A DNA stretch of 64,000 nucleotides from Eimeria necatrix (GCF_000499385.1 NW_013655347.1:52382-116381); one strand, 5' to 3'. Positions 13,558-24,101 are shown, counted from the first letter of the stretch. The notes: generated by a model not told the origin, from the letters alone. Program-made: numbers and translations.

Positions 13558-14187
13558 CTTCGTCTCTGTTTTTCTCCTTGACTGGCGCTTTGCGTTTTGT
13601 CCTTCAAGACTAATATGCCCTGCACAAATCAGCAGCAGCAGCAGCAGCTGCTGCTGCTGCTGCTGCTGCTGCCGACTTGCTGTGTCTTCTTTTCATTTTG
13701 CTGCTGCTTATGTCTCTTTGTGTCTCTTTGCTGCTGCAGCCTTTTGGGCCCTTTGCTGCCGAGCAGCCACATGTCTCTGTTTACTGCGTATTTGCGGCAG
13801 CAGCTGGAGACAGCAGCAGCAGCAGCGGCTGCTGCTGCTGCTGCTGCTGCTGCTCCGGGTGCCGCGCCAAGCAGCAGCAGCAGCAGCAGGGGAGGCAGCA
13901 AAGATGCTCCTCAAGAGTTCGCCTGCTGGATGCTGCAGCCCCTGAGAAGTTTGCTGTCGCACTTGGCGCTGCATGCAGCTCTTGCTGCTGCTGCGCTGCG
14001 CTGGCAGCAGGGGGCTCCTGCTGCAGCCCGCAGCAGCAGCAGCAGCAGTGCAGCAGCAGCAGCAGCAGCAGCAGATGAAGGGCTGGATGAAGAGTTTCAA
14101 ATCAAACGGCTTATTGCTACGAAGAAGAGAGGCGCGCGGGGCGTTGCAGCAGTTCCTGGTGCTGCTGCTGCTGCAGAGGAAGGAGCC

Positions 14188-14228
<41 letters not shown>

Positions 14229-14708
14229 TGGGCTAAGTGGCGAGGGTCTCTTCTTTGCTGCTTATTATGGGATGAACATAAGGGACTCACCCACGCTGCA
14301 TCGGGTTGCTGCGCTGCTGCTGCATCATTTGCTGCCGCTGCTGCAGCAGCCGCTGCTGAAGGATAAGTTTGTGCGGGCAGAAAGGGCTGTTGCTGCTGCT
14401 GCTGCTGCAGCAGCAGCTGCGGACAAGGCTGCGCAGCAGCAGCAGCTCCTAATGCATCCAGACAGAGAGCCAACAGCAGCGCCCGCAGCAGCAGCAGCTG
14501 CTGCTGCTGCTGCCGCAGCAACGGGGACATCTCCTGCAGCTGCTGCGGGGCTCGCGGAGCCCTCGCAGCAGCAGCTGCTGCAGCAGCAGCAGATGCTGCA
14601 GCAGCAGCAGCAGCAGCCAGCTGAGGGCCGCAGCATGCACCTGGAGCTGCTGCTGCCGAAGCAGCCGCTTGTCTTCCCCCAGTTTCTGCCCCCGGAGACC
14701 CCCGATAG
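4933..14708 (+). CDS. MED14: Mediator complex subunit 14 (MED14/RGR1)-like, giant repeat-inflated
   Basis: MED14 is the scaffold subunit joining Mediator head, middle and tail in the nucleus. Seven exons chain with matching codon phase: 4933-5583, 5845-6061, 6345-6516, 6945-7116, 7329-13060, 13331-13417, 13740-14708. Family signals are near the N-terminus. A helical LLQYSRHSRELLLKLLLLHT resembles the MED14 segment around 'RQRFVRLLVLLKWA'. VDVAMEVLATGTYQRLP matches the conserved 'AIDVLTTGSYPRLP'. LQVLRVNLILLLR resembles 'WRLLKLEILV', followed by PFDAFGCLYRETRRVL. Exon 5 alone encodes about 1,910 residues, largely Ala/Gln/Ser runs separating short mixed islands, so the protein (about 2,670 residues) far exceeds the usual 1,100-1,700. 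The first in-frame ATG (4933) is used. Intron 3 would use a GC donor. The last donor (GTAAGC at 14709) shows that coding continues, but the next exon is unresolved. The family call rests on motif memory and is moderate. Confidence 0.6.
6517..6863. repeat. (GCTA)n tetranucleotide repeat filling an intron
   Basis: About 345 bp of GCTA/GCCA/GTTA units, mostly AGCTAGCT self-complementary sequence with point changes. It begins directly after the exon ending at 6516 and forms most of intron 3 of the MED14-like gene. Confidence 0.9.
7173..7303 (+). repeat. Direct duplication, 73-bp period, inside an intron
   Basis: A 58-bp segment containing GGACAAGTTCGGAGAAGTGC and the tail CTAACTAACTGT occurs at 7173-7230 and again at 7246-7303, separated by a CTG run. 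It lies within the intron between exons 4 and 5 of the MED14-like gene. Confidence 0.9.
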
Positions 14709-14748
14709 GTAAGCAGCAGCGAAAGCTGCAGCAGCAGCAGCAGCAGCA

Positions 14749-14784
<36 letters not shown>

Positions 14785-14827
14785 AAAGCTCTGCCTCCCC
14801 ATTTAATCATAATAATAATAACAATAG

Positions 14828-14871
<44 letters not shown>

Positions 14872-15106
14872 GTTATTTAGTCTGTTATTATTATTAATCA
14901 ATTAATTCTATTTTATTTTGCTTTCTTTAATTCTTTTTTCATTTTCTTTATTTGCTGCTGCCAGCTGCCTTCTTTGTTTGCCATTTGCTGCTTCACTTTC
15001 GTAATTTATTTATTTTGTATTATTTATTTGTTATTTATTATTTATTTATTTATTATTTTTTATTTACATATTTATTAATTATTGTTTATTCATTATTTAT
15101 TTAGTT

Positions 15107-15158
<52 letters not shown>

Positions 15159-15338
15159 TTTTTTATTTATTATTTATTATTTATTATTTATGTATTTATT
15201 TGTTTATTTATTTAGTAATTAGGACGACTTTTGGCTTGGAGCCAAAATGCCACAAAGCGAAAATTTAAAAAGTTAATTTAATTTATAAAATGTAAATATC
15301 CATTCAAGCATTTGCTTTCATTTTCCACTTTTCCGCCA

Positions 15339-15373
<35 letters not shown>

Positions 15374-15375
15374 AG
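14709..15375. repeat. AT-rich (TTA)n/(TTTA)n low-complexity stretch
   Basis: After the donor at 14709 come CAG/CTG runs, then (ATT)n at about 14826-14872 and long (TTTA)n at about 15005-15210. No coding sequence is visible. It ends with a CTG run and CAG acceptor at 15375, so it is probably an intron. Confidence 0.75.
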
Positions 15376-15501
15376 GATGCAGAAGGCAAAACCTTCAGAG
15401 TCTACGCAGCAACTGCTGCGCTGCTGCACATAAAGCCTTTCCCGCCGCCCCACGTCTCCGTCGTTATGCTGCAGGGCATGCGGCTGCCCGCGCTGCTGCA
15501 G
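15376..15501 (+). CDS. Short exon of an unidentified plus-strand gene
   Basis: Between a (CTG)n-CAG acceptor and a GTCCTG donor lie 42 codons of mixed composition, including EGKTFRVYAATAALLHIKP and HVSVVMLQGMRLPALLQ. It is phase 0 at both ends. It could be a 3' exon of the MED14-like gene, but the preceding donor at 14709 is phase 2 and does not match. Either an exon between them was missed, an indel is present, or this begins a separate gene. I do not recognise the family. Confidence 0.5.
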
Positions 15502-15502
15502 G

Positions 15503-15561
<59 letters not shown>

Positions 15562-15671
15562 TTGTTGTTGTTCGTGTTGGTGCTGCTGCTGCTGCAGCGG
15601 GCGCTGGAGAGGTGCTTTTGCTGCTGGAGCTGTTCTTTTGTTCGGGGCGAAAGTCCCTGCTGCTGTTGCAG

Positions 15672-15703
<32 letters not shown>

Positions 15704-15946
15704 CTCTGGTTGTCTTGGTTGCTTTCTGCTCCTTGTTTGCTGCTGCTGCTGCGCCGTTCTTTGCAGCTGGTTGCACCGTTGGTGCTGCAGGCCTGGCTGC
15801 TGCTGCTGCTGTTGCTGCTGCTCCTTTCACTTGGACCTGCAGCCCTTCCTTCGCATTTGCTGCTGCTGCTGCTGCTGCTGCTGCTTCTGGAGATGTCTCT
15901 GTTTCACGTGTTTAGCTGCTGACGCTGAGACAGCAGCTGTGGGCGT

Positions 15947-16003
<57 letters not shown>

Positions 16004-16026
16004 TTGTTTGGCCTTTTGTGCCTCAG

Positions 16027-16128
16027 GAGCTGCAAAAGAAAGAACGGCTTTTCTCTTCAAGTGTATTAAAACCTGTCATGGAAAAAGCAGCAAAAGCCTT
16101 CGGCTTCTCCATTACCTACAGCCTGGCG
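16027..16128 (+). CDS. Short exon, probably same gene as 15376-15501
   Basis: A pyrimidine-rich acceptor (GGCCTTTTGTGCCTCAG) precedes 34 codons of mixed composition, among them ELQKKERLFSSSVLKPVMEK and AFGFSITYSLA, followed by a GTATGC donor. It is phase 0 at both ends, so it joins cleanly to the exon at 15376-15501. The following intron begins with a long CTG run. Family unknown. Confidence 0.5.
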
Positions 16129-16129
16129 G

Positions 16130-16184
<55 letters not shown>

Positions 16185-16415
16185 CTGCTGTGTGTGTGCT
16201 GTTGCTGCTGCTGTTGCTGCTGCCCTTGGCGGCGCTGTCTGCTCGTGCTGCTGCTGCTGCTGCTGCCAGTGCCGTTTGCTCTTGATGGCACAGCTGCCCT
16301 TGTTGTGTCCCCTGCTGCTGCTAGTACTACTGCTGCTGCTGCTGCTGTCATTGTTGCTGCTGCTGTTGCGGCTGTTGTTTGTGCTGGCGCCGTTTGGTAG
16401 GAGGGGAGCTTCTCA

Positions 16416-16454
<39 letters not shown>

Positions 16455-16533
16455 TCTGTAGGCTGTTGCTGCTCTGTTCTTCGGAGTTGGCGATTTGGAT
16501 CTCCTGGCGACGGCGCTGCCTCCATTACAGTCA

Positions 16534-16574
<41 letters not shown>

Positions 16575-16729
16575 CTCAGTAGCTTTTCTTCTGCTGCTGT
16601 GGTTAATGTTTCCTGCGTCAGTGCTGCTGCTGCTGCTGCATGCATGTTTGTTGCTGCACTCTTGCGGCTGCTGTCCTTGTTCGGTGTAGCGAAGCAGAGC
16701 TGCCTTGGCTTCTGCTGCAGCCGCTGCTG

Positions 16730-16766
<37 letters not shown>

Positions 16767-16858
16767 GCTGCTCTCTCCGAGGCTTCCCGAGAACAAAGCA
16801 GTGTGCTGCTGATGCTGTGGCTTTTTACCTGCATACAGGCCTTGTGCTGCAACAGCGC
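16129..16858. other. CTG-rich putative intronic stretch
   Basis: Sense-strand CTG tracts with TTG/GTT interruptions dominate. ORFs are Leu, Cys or Ala homopolymers. Nothing of mixed composition supports an exon. It ends near a CATACAG acceptor-like site at about 16848 that could lead into the Gln-rich ORF. Confidence 0.5.
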
Positions 16859-16875
16859 AGCAGCAGCAGCAACAG

Positions 16876-17321
16876 CAACAGCAGCAGCAGCAGCAACTGC
16901 AGCAGCAACTGCAGCAGCAGCGGCAGCAGCAGCGAGGCCCTGTAGGTCCGCAACAGCAGCTCTATCTGCAGCAGCAGCAGCAGTTGCAGCAACACCAGCA
17001 ACTGCAGCAGCAACAGCAGCTGCAGCAACAGCAGTTTGTCCAGGCGAGGCAGCAGCCGTTTCCATTGCAGCAACACGCTGCAGCACAGCACCACAGCATG
17101 CAAATGCAGCTCCACCAGCAGCAGCAGCAGCAGCAGCAGATGCAGCAGCAACAGTGGCTGCAGCAGCAGAGATCAGGTGCAGACGGGCAGCAGCAAGTGC
17201 TGCAGCCGCAGCAGCAACCGCAGGCGCTGCAGCTGCAGCAGCAGCCGCTGGGCTATGCTTACATAGGAAGAGTAGACTGTGGGCCTCAGCAGCAGAAGCA
17301 GCATGAGCAGCACACCGCACT

Positions 17322-17353
<32 letters not shown>

Positions 17354-18170
17354 TTGCTGCAACAGACCCTGGCTTTGTGCCGCAGCAGCAGGCGCTGCTG
17401 CCGCAGCATGCATATGCAGTTCGGCAGCAGCAGATGCCTCAGCAGCAGCAACAGCAGCAGCTGCTGCAGCAGTTTCACCAACAGCCAGTGCAGCAGCAGC
17501 CGTTGCAGAGGATGCAGCACAGCCAGTTGCAGCAGCAGCAGTTGCAACAGCAACAGCAGCTGCAGCAGCAACTGCAGCAGCAACAGCTGCAGCAGCAGCT
17601 GCAGCAACCGCAGCGCCTGCAGCAGCCGCAGCAGCAGGAACTGCACAGCATCCCTGCTCGTTCTTTTTCCCGCCCATCCGGCTACCTGCAGCAGCAGCAG
17701 GAACAGCCGCTTCAGCAGCTGCAGCAGCAGCAGCAGCCGCTGCAGCAGCAGCTGCAACAGCCGCTGCAGCAGCAGCCTCTGCAGCAGCAGCAGCAGCGGC
17801 TGGGCCACCTGGGGTACGTAGCGTCCACACAGCCACTGCAGCAGCAAATGTCGCAGCTGCCGCTGCAGCAGCAGCATCACTTATATTCGCATACTGCAGC
17901 ACCGCAGCAGCAAATGCTGCTGCAGGGGCAGCCCAGCTGGCAGCAGCAGCAGCAGCAGCCGCCCTTCCAGCAGCAGCAACTGCAGCAGCAGCTGCAGCAG
18001 CCCCACCACCGCGATCTTATGCAGCAGCAGCTGCAGCAGCAGCAGCAGCCGCAGCTCATCAGTGCGCACCCGCAGGTGCAGCAGCAGCAGCAGCACATTG
18101 CTCAGCAGCAGCAGCAGCGGCTGCTGTGTCAGTCTGCGGCGTCGCCGCCTCACACTAGCTTAGGTACTCT

Positions 18171-18206
<36 letters not shown>

Positions 18207-18726
18207 CACCCACCAGTTTGGGCAGCAGCAACTAATAGGACTGTCTCCCAGTCAGCAGCTACCGTTGCAGCAGCAGGACCCCCGCCTGCCGCAGCAACAG
18301 CTGCAGCAGCAGCAACTGCAGCAACAGCAGCTGCAGCAACAGCAACTGCAGCAACAACAGCTGCAGCAACAACAGCTGCAGCAGCAGCAGCTGCAACAGC
18401 AGTTTCTCCGGGGCCCCCATGGAGAGCCAATGGTGTATCCGCAGCAGCAGCAGGCGAGGCAGCAGCAGCTGCAGCAGCAGCAGCTTCAGCAGCAGCTGCA
18501 GCAGCACCAGATGGCCCCTGGCCATAGTCACGATGCCTTGCTGCAGCAGCAGCTGCCGCCTCAGCAGCTGCAAATGCTGCCGCAACAGCAACAGCAGCAG
18601 CTGCTCCTGCAGCAGCAGCTGCAGCAACAACAGCAGCTGCAGCAACAGCAGCAGCAGCAACTACAGCAGCAGCGGCTGCAAATGCAGCTGCAGCAGCAGC
18701 AGCCTGGGGCCCCCTTCTACAACTAG
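16876..18726 (+). CDS. Glutamine-rich (prion-like) protein or C-terminal exon
   Basis: One open frame of more than 600 codons, about half Gln, is punctuated by Leu to give QQLQQQQLQQQQLQ periodicity. Short mixed islands occur: QLYLQ, PLGYAYIGRVDCGPQ, FAATDPGFVPQQ, LLPQHAYAVRQQQMP, HSIPARSFSRPSGYLQ, GHLGYVASTQP, FLRGPHGEPMVYP. It ends PGAPFYN and stop at 18724-18726. The frame is held by frequent CAA/CAG alternation, unlike the pure CAG tracts elsewhere, which argues for selection on the protein. No start ATG is evident at the upstream end, so this is likely a terminal exon, perhaps of the gene with exons at 15.4 and 16.0 kb. Gln-rich coactivator-like or prion-like behaviour is inference. Confidence 0.55.
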
Positions 18727-19363
18727 GGGGAGCAACGAAGCGAACTATTTAGGAACAGCAGCAGCAGCAGCGACAGCTGCAGCAGCTGCAGCAGCAGCAG
18801 CAACAGTAACAGCAGCAGCAGCAACAGCAACAGCAGCAGCAGCAGGAAGTGCTGCGCCTGTTTGAAGCTTTGACACAACTTAACGGTTTTATCCTTTAAG
18901 AATAATTTAAAGCGCAGCAGATGAAGTGCGCCATAAATATTCAGTTTGCTGCTGCTGCTGCTGCTGCTGCAGCTGTTGCTGCTGCTGTTGCTGCTGCTGC
19001 TGCCACAGCGGCAGACGCAGCAAGCAGCAGACCCAAACTAATAAAGACAAGTGAGCTGCTGCTGCAGCAGCAGCAGCAAAGGAAGCCGCAGGTAAAGACA
19101 AAAAGACAAAAAGAAATAAAAATAAAAAGAAATAAATGAAGCAGCAAAAAGACACAAAGGAGGAGTGCAGCAAACCGGCAGCAGCAGCAGCAGCAGCAGG
19201 AAGAAGAGCCACAGAGAAGTGGAAAAGGAAATAAAAGAAATAGAAAGAAATAAATAAAAGAAATAAAAAGAAATAAATAAAAGAAATAAAAAGAAATAAA
19301 GGAAATAAAAAGGAAAAGGTGAGGAAGAAGACGCAGAAAAAGCGCGTCAAAGGGAAAGCAAAA

Positions 19364-19407
<44 letters not shown>

Positions 19408-19573
19408 ACTTCAGCAATCCTCGGAAGAGCAGCAAAAGGAGACACAAAAGGAGGCACAAAAGAAGACAAATTTAAAAAAGAAAAAAAAGAAGAAAAATTA
19501 ATTTCTTTCTTTTTAAAAATCTCAAGAGCACACAGCGACGTTATGTCAATTAGCCGCAAACTCATCAAGTCCC

Positions 19574-19574
<1 letters not shown>
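18727..19574. other. CAG and AAAT-rich intergenic stretch
   Basis: After the stop at 18726 come CAG/CTG runs and then an AAAGAAATAAA-rich block (about 19095-19310). No mixed-composition ORF is seen on either strand. It is probably the 3' flank of the Gln-rich gene and of the converging minus-strand gene. Confidence 0.5.
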
Positions 19575-19612
<38 letters not shown>

Positions 19613-19755
19613 GGCTGCTGCTGCTGCTGCTTAGCTGCTGCGCTGCGCTCGCGGAGGCCCAGGCGTCTCGGTGCTCGGACAGCAGCAGCAGCAGCTCTGC
19701 CTGCAGCAGCAGCAGCGGCAGCAGCAGCAGCAGCAAACAAAAGCCCCAGAATAGT

Positions 19756-19816
<61 letters not shown>

Positions 19817-19918
19817 TTTACCCTCAATGCAAAGTAAAGACGCCAATCCCGCACATTCATCGTCTGCATCATTTCGCGGACCACCGCAGCCCAGCAGTCT
19901 TCTTCTGCTGCTGCAAAC

Positions 19919-19957
<39 letters not shown>

Positions 19958-20139
19958 CAGCAGCAGCAGCAGTAGCAGCAGCAGCAGTAGCAGCAGCAGC
20001 AGCAGTAGCAGCAGCAGCAGCAGCGAAGCGGGAGCAGCAGGGACAGGCGCAGCAGCAGCAGCGGCAGTAGTAGCAGCAGCAACAGCAACAGAAGCGATAG
20101 CAGTGCCGGCAGAATCAGCAGCAGTAGCAGCAGCAGACC

Positions 20140-20174
<35 letters not shown>

Positions 20175-20176
20175 CC

Positions 20177-20222
<46 letters not shown>

Positions 20223-20535
20223 TAGGAGAATCACTTGATGAAATAGACGAAGTCTGCTGCTGCTGCTGCTGCTCACAAACTCCATGCAAAATGAAACGGA
20301 AGCACTTAGCGGCGAAAGAACGAGCGAACCCCCCAAACCCTAAACCCTAAACCCTAAACCCTAAACCCTAAACCCTAAACCCTAGCTCACCCAGGATGTT
20401 TGGAAGGGGCACGTTGAGGCCTTGTGCTGCAGCAATTTCCATTTCTGCTTCTGCTGCTGCATCCGACAGCAGCGAGTCCAAGTCGAGGCCCCAGCTGTTG
20501 GTTTCGTAGTCTCCCCACAAGGACTCTGCATCGGA

Positions 20536-20580
<45 letters not shown>

Positions 20581-20686
20581 GGGTGCTGCTGCTGCTGCTG
20601 TCGACAGGCGGTCCGGGGACCAGCTGTAGGGCCCAAAGCCGTAGTCAATCGGGTTCAGCACTGCACAGGGTCCTGCAGCAGCAGCA

Positions 20687-20718
<32 letters not shown>

Positions 20719-20873
20719 TGCTTCTGCTGCTGCTCCTGTCGGGCTGCTGTTGCTGCTGCTCGCAGGGCTGTCTGCAGCAGCAGAAACTGAGTTGAGGCAG
20801 CTCCATGCGAACCTGCTGCTGATGTGCCTTTTGCTGCGCTGCTGCTGCTTGCTGCTGCTGCAGCCCTTGCTGC

Positions 20874-20906
<33 letters not shown>

Positions 20907-21514
20907 CGCTTGTGACTGAAGACAAGTCCGTCCACTCGGAGTCCGAGCTCGCAGCTTCTGCTGCAGCAGCAGAACTTGCTGCTTCTGCTGCAGCAGCAGA
21001 ACTAGCTGCTTCTGCTGCTGCTGCAGAATCAGCTGCTTCTGCTGCTGCAGCAGAATCAGCTGCTTCTCCTGCAGCAACAGGGGAAGCAGGCGGGGGAGCA
21101 GCAGTAGCTGAACTAGCTGCTGCTGCTGCTGCTGCTGCTGCAACGGGAGAAGCTGCTGCAGCAGCTGCAGCAGCAGGCGGCGATGTTGGGGGCTTCATGA
21201 ATCTTCCGCCGCGGCAAGCAGCAGCAGCAGCAGCTGCTGCTGCTGCTGCCGATACACCTGCCGCCGGGGCCTCTATTGCTGCTTCTTTTGCTGCTGCCCC
21301 TCCATCAATTCTCATCTGCAAAAAGAACTTTTGCTGCTGCTTTTGCTGCTGCTTTTGCTGCTGCTTTTGCTGCTGCTTTTGCTGCTGCTTTTGCTGCTGC
21401 TTTTGCTGCTGCTTCTGCTGCCAAGTGCTGCTGCTGAATAGTTCAGCAACAGTGGCTTTGATTGCGAAAGCCCGAGACAAATAAAAGAAAAACAGAAAGA
21501 AATGAACAGCAGCA

Positions 21515-21563
<49 letters not shown>

Positions 21564-21632
21564 CTGCTGCTGTCCCGTTGCGCGCCCGCCTTCTCGCTCT
21601 TGCAGAGACGAACCCAACCAAGTAGCCCTTGT

Positions 21633-21684
<52 letters not shown>

Positions 21685-21809
21685 AGTGCAGCACGCAGTG
21701 CTGCTGAAGTCAGTAGCTGCTGCTTCACTTGGGTTTTTGTCTGTTACCTGTTTGGCCGCTTTGTGGCCTCCCGCTGCAGCACCTGGGCCTGCGGCTCCGC
21801 GCAACCTGA

Positions 21810-21853
<44 letters not shown>

Positions 21854-21896
21854 GCGCAGCAGAAGTTAAGTCCCGCTTTGGCGCTCTCTTGAAAGG
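19575..21896 (-). CDS. Unidentified multi-exon gene with Ala/Ser/Gln runs
   Basis: Family not recognised. Minus-strand exons chain in phase: 21896-21748, 21634-20391, 19910-19822 and 19700 to about 19575. Joined text includes PFKRAPKRDLTSAARSS, REATKRPNR then NKGYLVGFVSARARRRARNG, a hydrophobic stretch HFFLFFFYLSRAFAI (possible membrane segment), seven KQQQ units, LNPIDYGFGPYSWSPDRLS, SLWGDYETNSWGLDLDSLLS, GLNVPLPNIL joined to AAEEDCWAAVVREMMQTMN, VRDWRLYFALR, then LLSEHRDAWASASAAQQL. The 20391 donor GTGAGC opens straight into telomere-like repeats, and the 19822 donor GTAAAT opens into (AAAT)n. The first and last exons are uncertain; no start ATG was found, so an upstream exon near 22 kb is likely. 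Confidence 0.5.
20336..20384 (-). repeat. Telomere-like repeat inside an intron
   Basis: Near-perfect AAACCCT units on the plus strand read AGGGTTT on the sense (minus) strand. They begin one base past the GTGAGC donor hexamer (20385-20390), so the intron begins with telomere-type sequence. Confidence 0.9.
21329..21411 (-). repeat. Coding 12-bp repeat (Lys-Gln-Gln-Gln)n
   Basis: Seven tandem TTTTGCTGCTGC units on the plus strand translate on the minus strand as KQQQ repeats within the large exon of the unidentified gene. It differs from the surrounding 3-bp tracts by having a Lys every fourth residue. Confidence 0.85.
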
Positions 21897-22633
21897 CTGA
21901 GGCGAAGAGAAGCTGCAGCAGGAAGGGCAGCAGCAGAAGAGAGGCAGGGGCGGCGGATCACCCCACTGGGTATGTTGCAGCGTTGCAGAAACCAGCAAGT
22001 AGCTGCTGCTGCTGCTGCTGCTGCTGCTGCTACTGCAATAGCGTGTGTCAGGGCAAATATTAAAGGCAAATCAACAAATTCAATTCGAGAAAAAGCAGCA
22101 AAGTCGCAGACGCTCGCGCGAGCCCGCTGCGCTCCTTCTGCGGCCGCCACGCGCAGCAGCTGCCCAGCAGCCCCATCCCGAAAGCAGCGCAACAAACAGC
22201 TCTTCTTCTTTTTACTTTTTAAAATTGAATTTCGCGCTTTCTTTCGGATTCTTCAGAGTCTCGTTTCAGCTTCTGGGGCGGGGGGAATTCAAGGCGCAGG
22301 CCGCCGCAGCTGCTGCTGCACTGGCATCTACTGTTTGCTGGGGCCGGCGAACTTTCTCGCTGCGTCTTCCACTTTTTCTTCCAATTTTTACTCTTTTTTA
22401 GAACTAAATTGCATTTAAAAGGGCTTGGGAGCAGTTCAGTGTTCGTTTCTGGCGGAAAGCTGGGCCGCCGCGCGGTGTCTTCTGCAGCCGATTGCGCGCA
22501 GCCGCGCGATCCGCACACGAAATCTCCAAAACTCCGCGCCAAATAGCCTTTTTTATTCGCTTCCGGAGTTTTATTTACTTATTTTGGAGTTTTCAAGAAG
22601 ATATTGGGGCTTTTCGCCGGCGAAAAAGCCGCA
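21897..22633. other. Shared 5' region between divergent genes
   Basis: Between the 5'-most placed exon of the minus-strand gene and the first ATG of the RPA14-like gene, composition is mixed, GC-rich then AT-rich, with one CTG run near 22005-22030. ORFs here lack ATG starts or convincing content. It may hold the missing first exon of the minus-strand gene and both promoters. Confidence 0.4.
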
Positions 22634-23289
22634 ATGTGTGCCTACTTCCCCCCAGATTCAAGTTCTGGCATGCCGCCGCCAGCAGCGGCAGCTTCGAACT
22701 TCCCCGTCGCCGGCAGGTGCAGCAAAAGGCCCAAACTTGAAAAGTTGAATTTGCAATTTGCTGCAGCATTTTGGAAGTCTTTTGTTGCTGCTGGCTTCAG
22801 CAGCAAACTTGGGGGGGTTCCAGGCGGCTAATTGCGTCATTTTGGCCATTATTTTCTCCTTTTTGGTGAATTTAATTCCCCATTTTGTTTCCTTTTGGGT
22901 TTTTCAGACTTGTGCGCGGCTGCGATCTTCCGGCGTTCTCGGGGAAGCAAGTTTCGCTGCTGGGCACTTTGCTGCAGCTGCAGGGCAGCGTGGCGGCGAT
23001 CCGCGCGGTAGACGGTGCGTTTTTTTCGTTTTTTTCGACTTTTTAAATCAAATTTAACAAATTAAATTAATTTATTTCATTTAAATTCAAATTCCCGCAC
23101 TTTTGCTGCCTCTTCAGGCCTCGACATCTCCTGCACGCTCGCCTGCCCGCCCACCGCGGCCCTCCAGAGCCCCGTCATTGCCTGCGGAGAGGCCCAGGGA
23201 ACTTCTCTTGTAAATTGTTTTCGTTTAATTCCTTTAGGCGGAGAAATTGGTGGGGTTTTGTACCTTTTGCTGCTGCTGCTGCTGCTGCA

Positions 23290-23324
<35 letters not shown>

Positions 23325-23680
23325 AGCTGCTGCTGCTGCTGCAGCACACAGTGTACAAGCTGCAGCTGCGTGGGAAGGCTTTGCTTCCTTTTGCTGCTGC
23401 TGCTGCTGCAGCAGCAGCAGCCTTCTGTTTGCTGCAGCTGCGTGGTGAAGCTCCAACGCTTTTTGCTGCTGCCAGGGGTCTTCTGCAGCATTTCAGAGCA
23501 AATAAGGGAATTAATTTAATTATTTTTATTTATTTTTATTTATTTTTATTTATTTTTATTTATTTCTGCTTTTAATTTGCAAATTCAGACAAAGAAGCAG
23601 CAGAAAAAGTCCTCGCCTACATGCAGCACCCAGGCCTGCAGGATCTGTACACCCCAGCCCCAGTGCCGCCGCCGCAGTAG
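22634..23680 (+). CDS. RPA3: Replication protein A 14-kDa subunit (RPA3/RPA14)-like
   Basis: RPA14 is the small OB-fold subunit of the nuclear single-strand-DNA-binding heterotrimer. Exons: 22634-22716, 22908-23014, 23118-23210 and terminal 23589-23680 (stop 23678-23680). Phases agree for the first three. Joined text GRLVRGCDLPAFSGKQVSLL then GTLLQLQGSVAAIRAVDG, LDISCTL and SPVIACGEAQG follows the family pattern (PR.N...L..F.GK.V.LVG......G..A.I...DG..V, then V.V.G). The last exon reads KEAAEKVLAYMQHPGLQDLY, resembling the C-terminal helix ('LYNEAVKIIHDFPQFYPLG'). The junction between 23210 (phase 0) and 23589 (phase 1) does not match, so a short exon in the CTG-rich 23.2-23.5 kb stretch is probably missing. 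First ATG used is 22634; a second in-frame ATG is at 22670. Poly-Ala runs are almost absent, unusual for this region. Confidence 0.5.
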
Positions 23681-23689
23681 TAGGAGCTT

Positions 23690-23891
23690 CTTGCCTCTTG
23701 CTGCTGCAGCAGCAGCAGCAGCAGCAGCTGCGGCTGCTGCTGCTGCTGTTCTGCCACGAGCTGCTGCTGCTGGAGCGGGTGCTGCTGCAACGCAGTTCGC
23801 AGCTGCTGCTGAGCGAGCTGCTGCTGCAGCGCAGCTTGCTGCTGTTGCAGGACCTGGTGCTGCTGCTTGAGCAGAAGCTGCTGCTGCAACG

Positions 23892-23923
<32 letters not shown>

Positions 23924-24010
23924 GCTGTTCCTGCAGGAGTTCTTGCTGCAGCGCATTGAGCTCAGCGCTGACTGTTTGCTGCTGCCTGCTGTCAGCTCTA
24001 AAGGTCTGTT
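23690..24010 (-). CDS. Possible Gln-rich coiled-coil exon
   Basis: On the minus strand, a CAG acceptor near 24010 leads into TFRADSRQQQ and VSAELNALQQELLQEQ, while an overlapping frame reads LKQQHQVLQQQQAALQQQLA. Both have heptad-like Leu/Gln spacing. Sense CAG polarity fits an exon on this strand. No start or stop could be assigned, and it would be convergent with the RPA14-like gene. Weak evidence; it may be noncoding CTG-rich sequence. Confidence 0.22.
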
Positions 24011-24066
24011 TTCTTTTTTCTTTTAACTTCGGATTCTGTCTCTTCTTAAATCAATAGGTTCTGCTT

Positions 24067-24101
<35 letters not shown>

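Noticed and set aside
16730..17902. 390-codon minus-strand Ala-rich ORF
   Set aside because: Antisense of the Gln-rich ORF; Ala arises from CTGCTG and no island of mixed composition is present.
19543..19740. Plus-strand ORF resembling a signal peptide made of Leu repeats (MSISRKLIKSP then poly-Leu)
   Set aside because: The minus strand here carries a phase-matched exon (SEHRDAWASASAAQQL); the Leu run is an antisense CTG tract.
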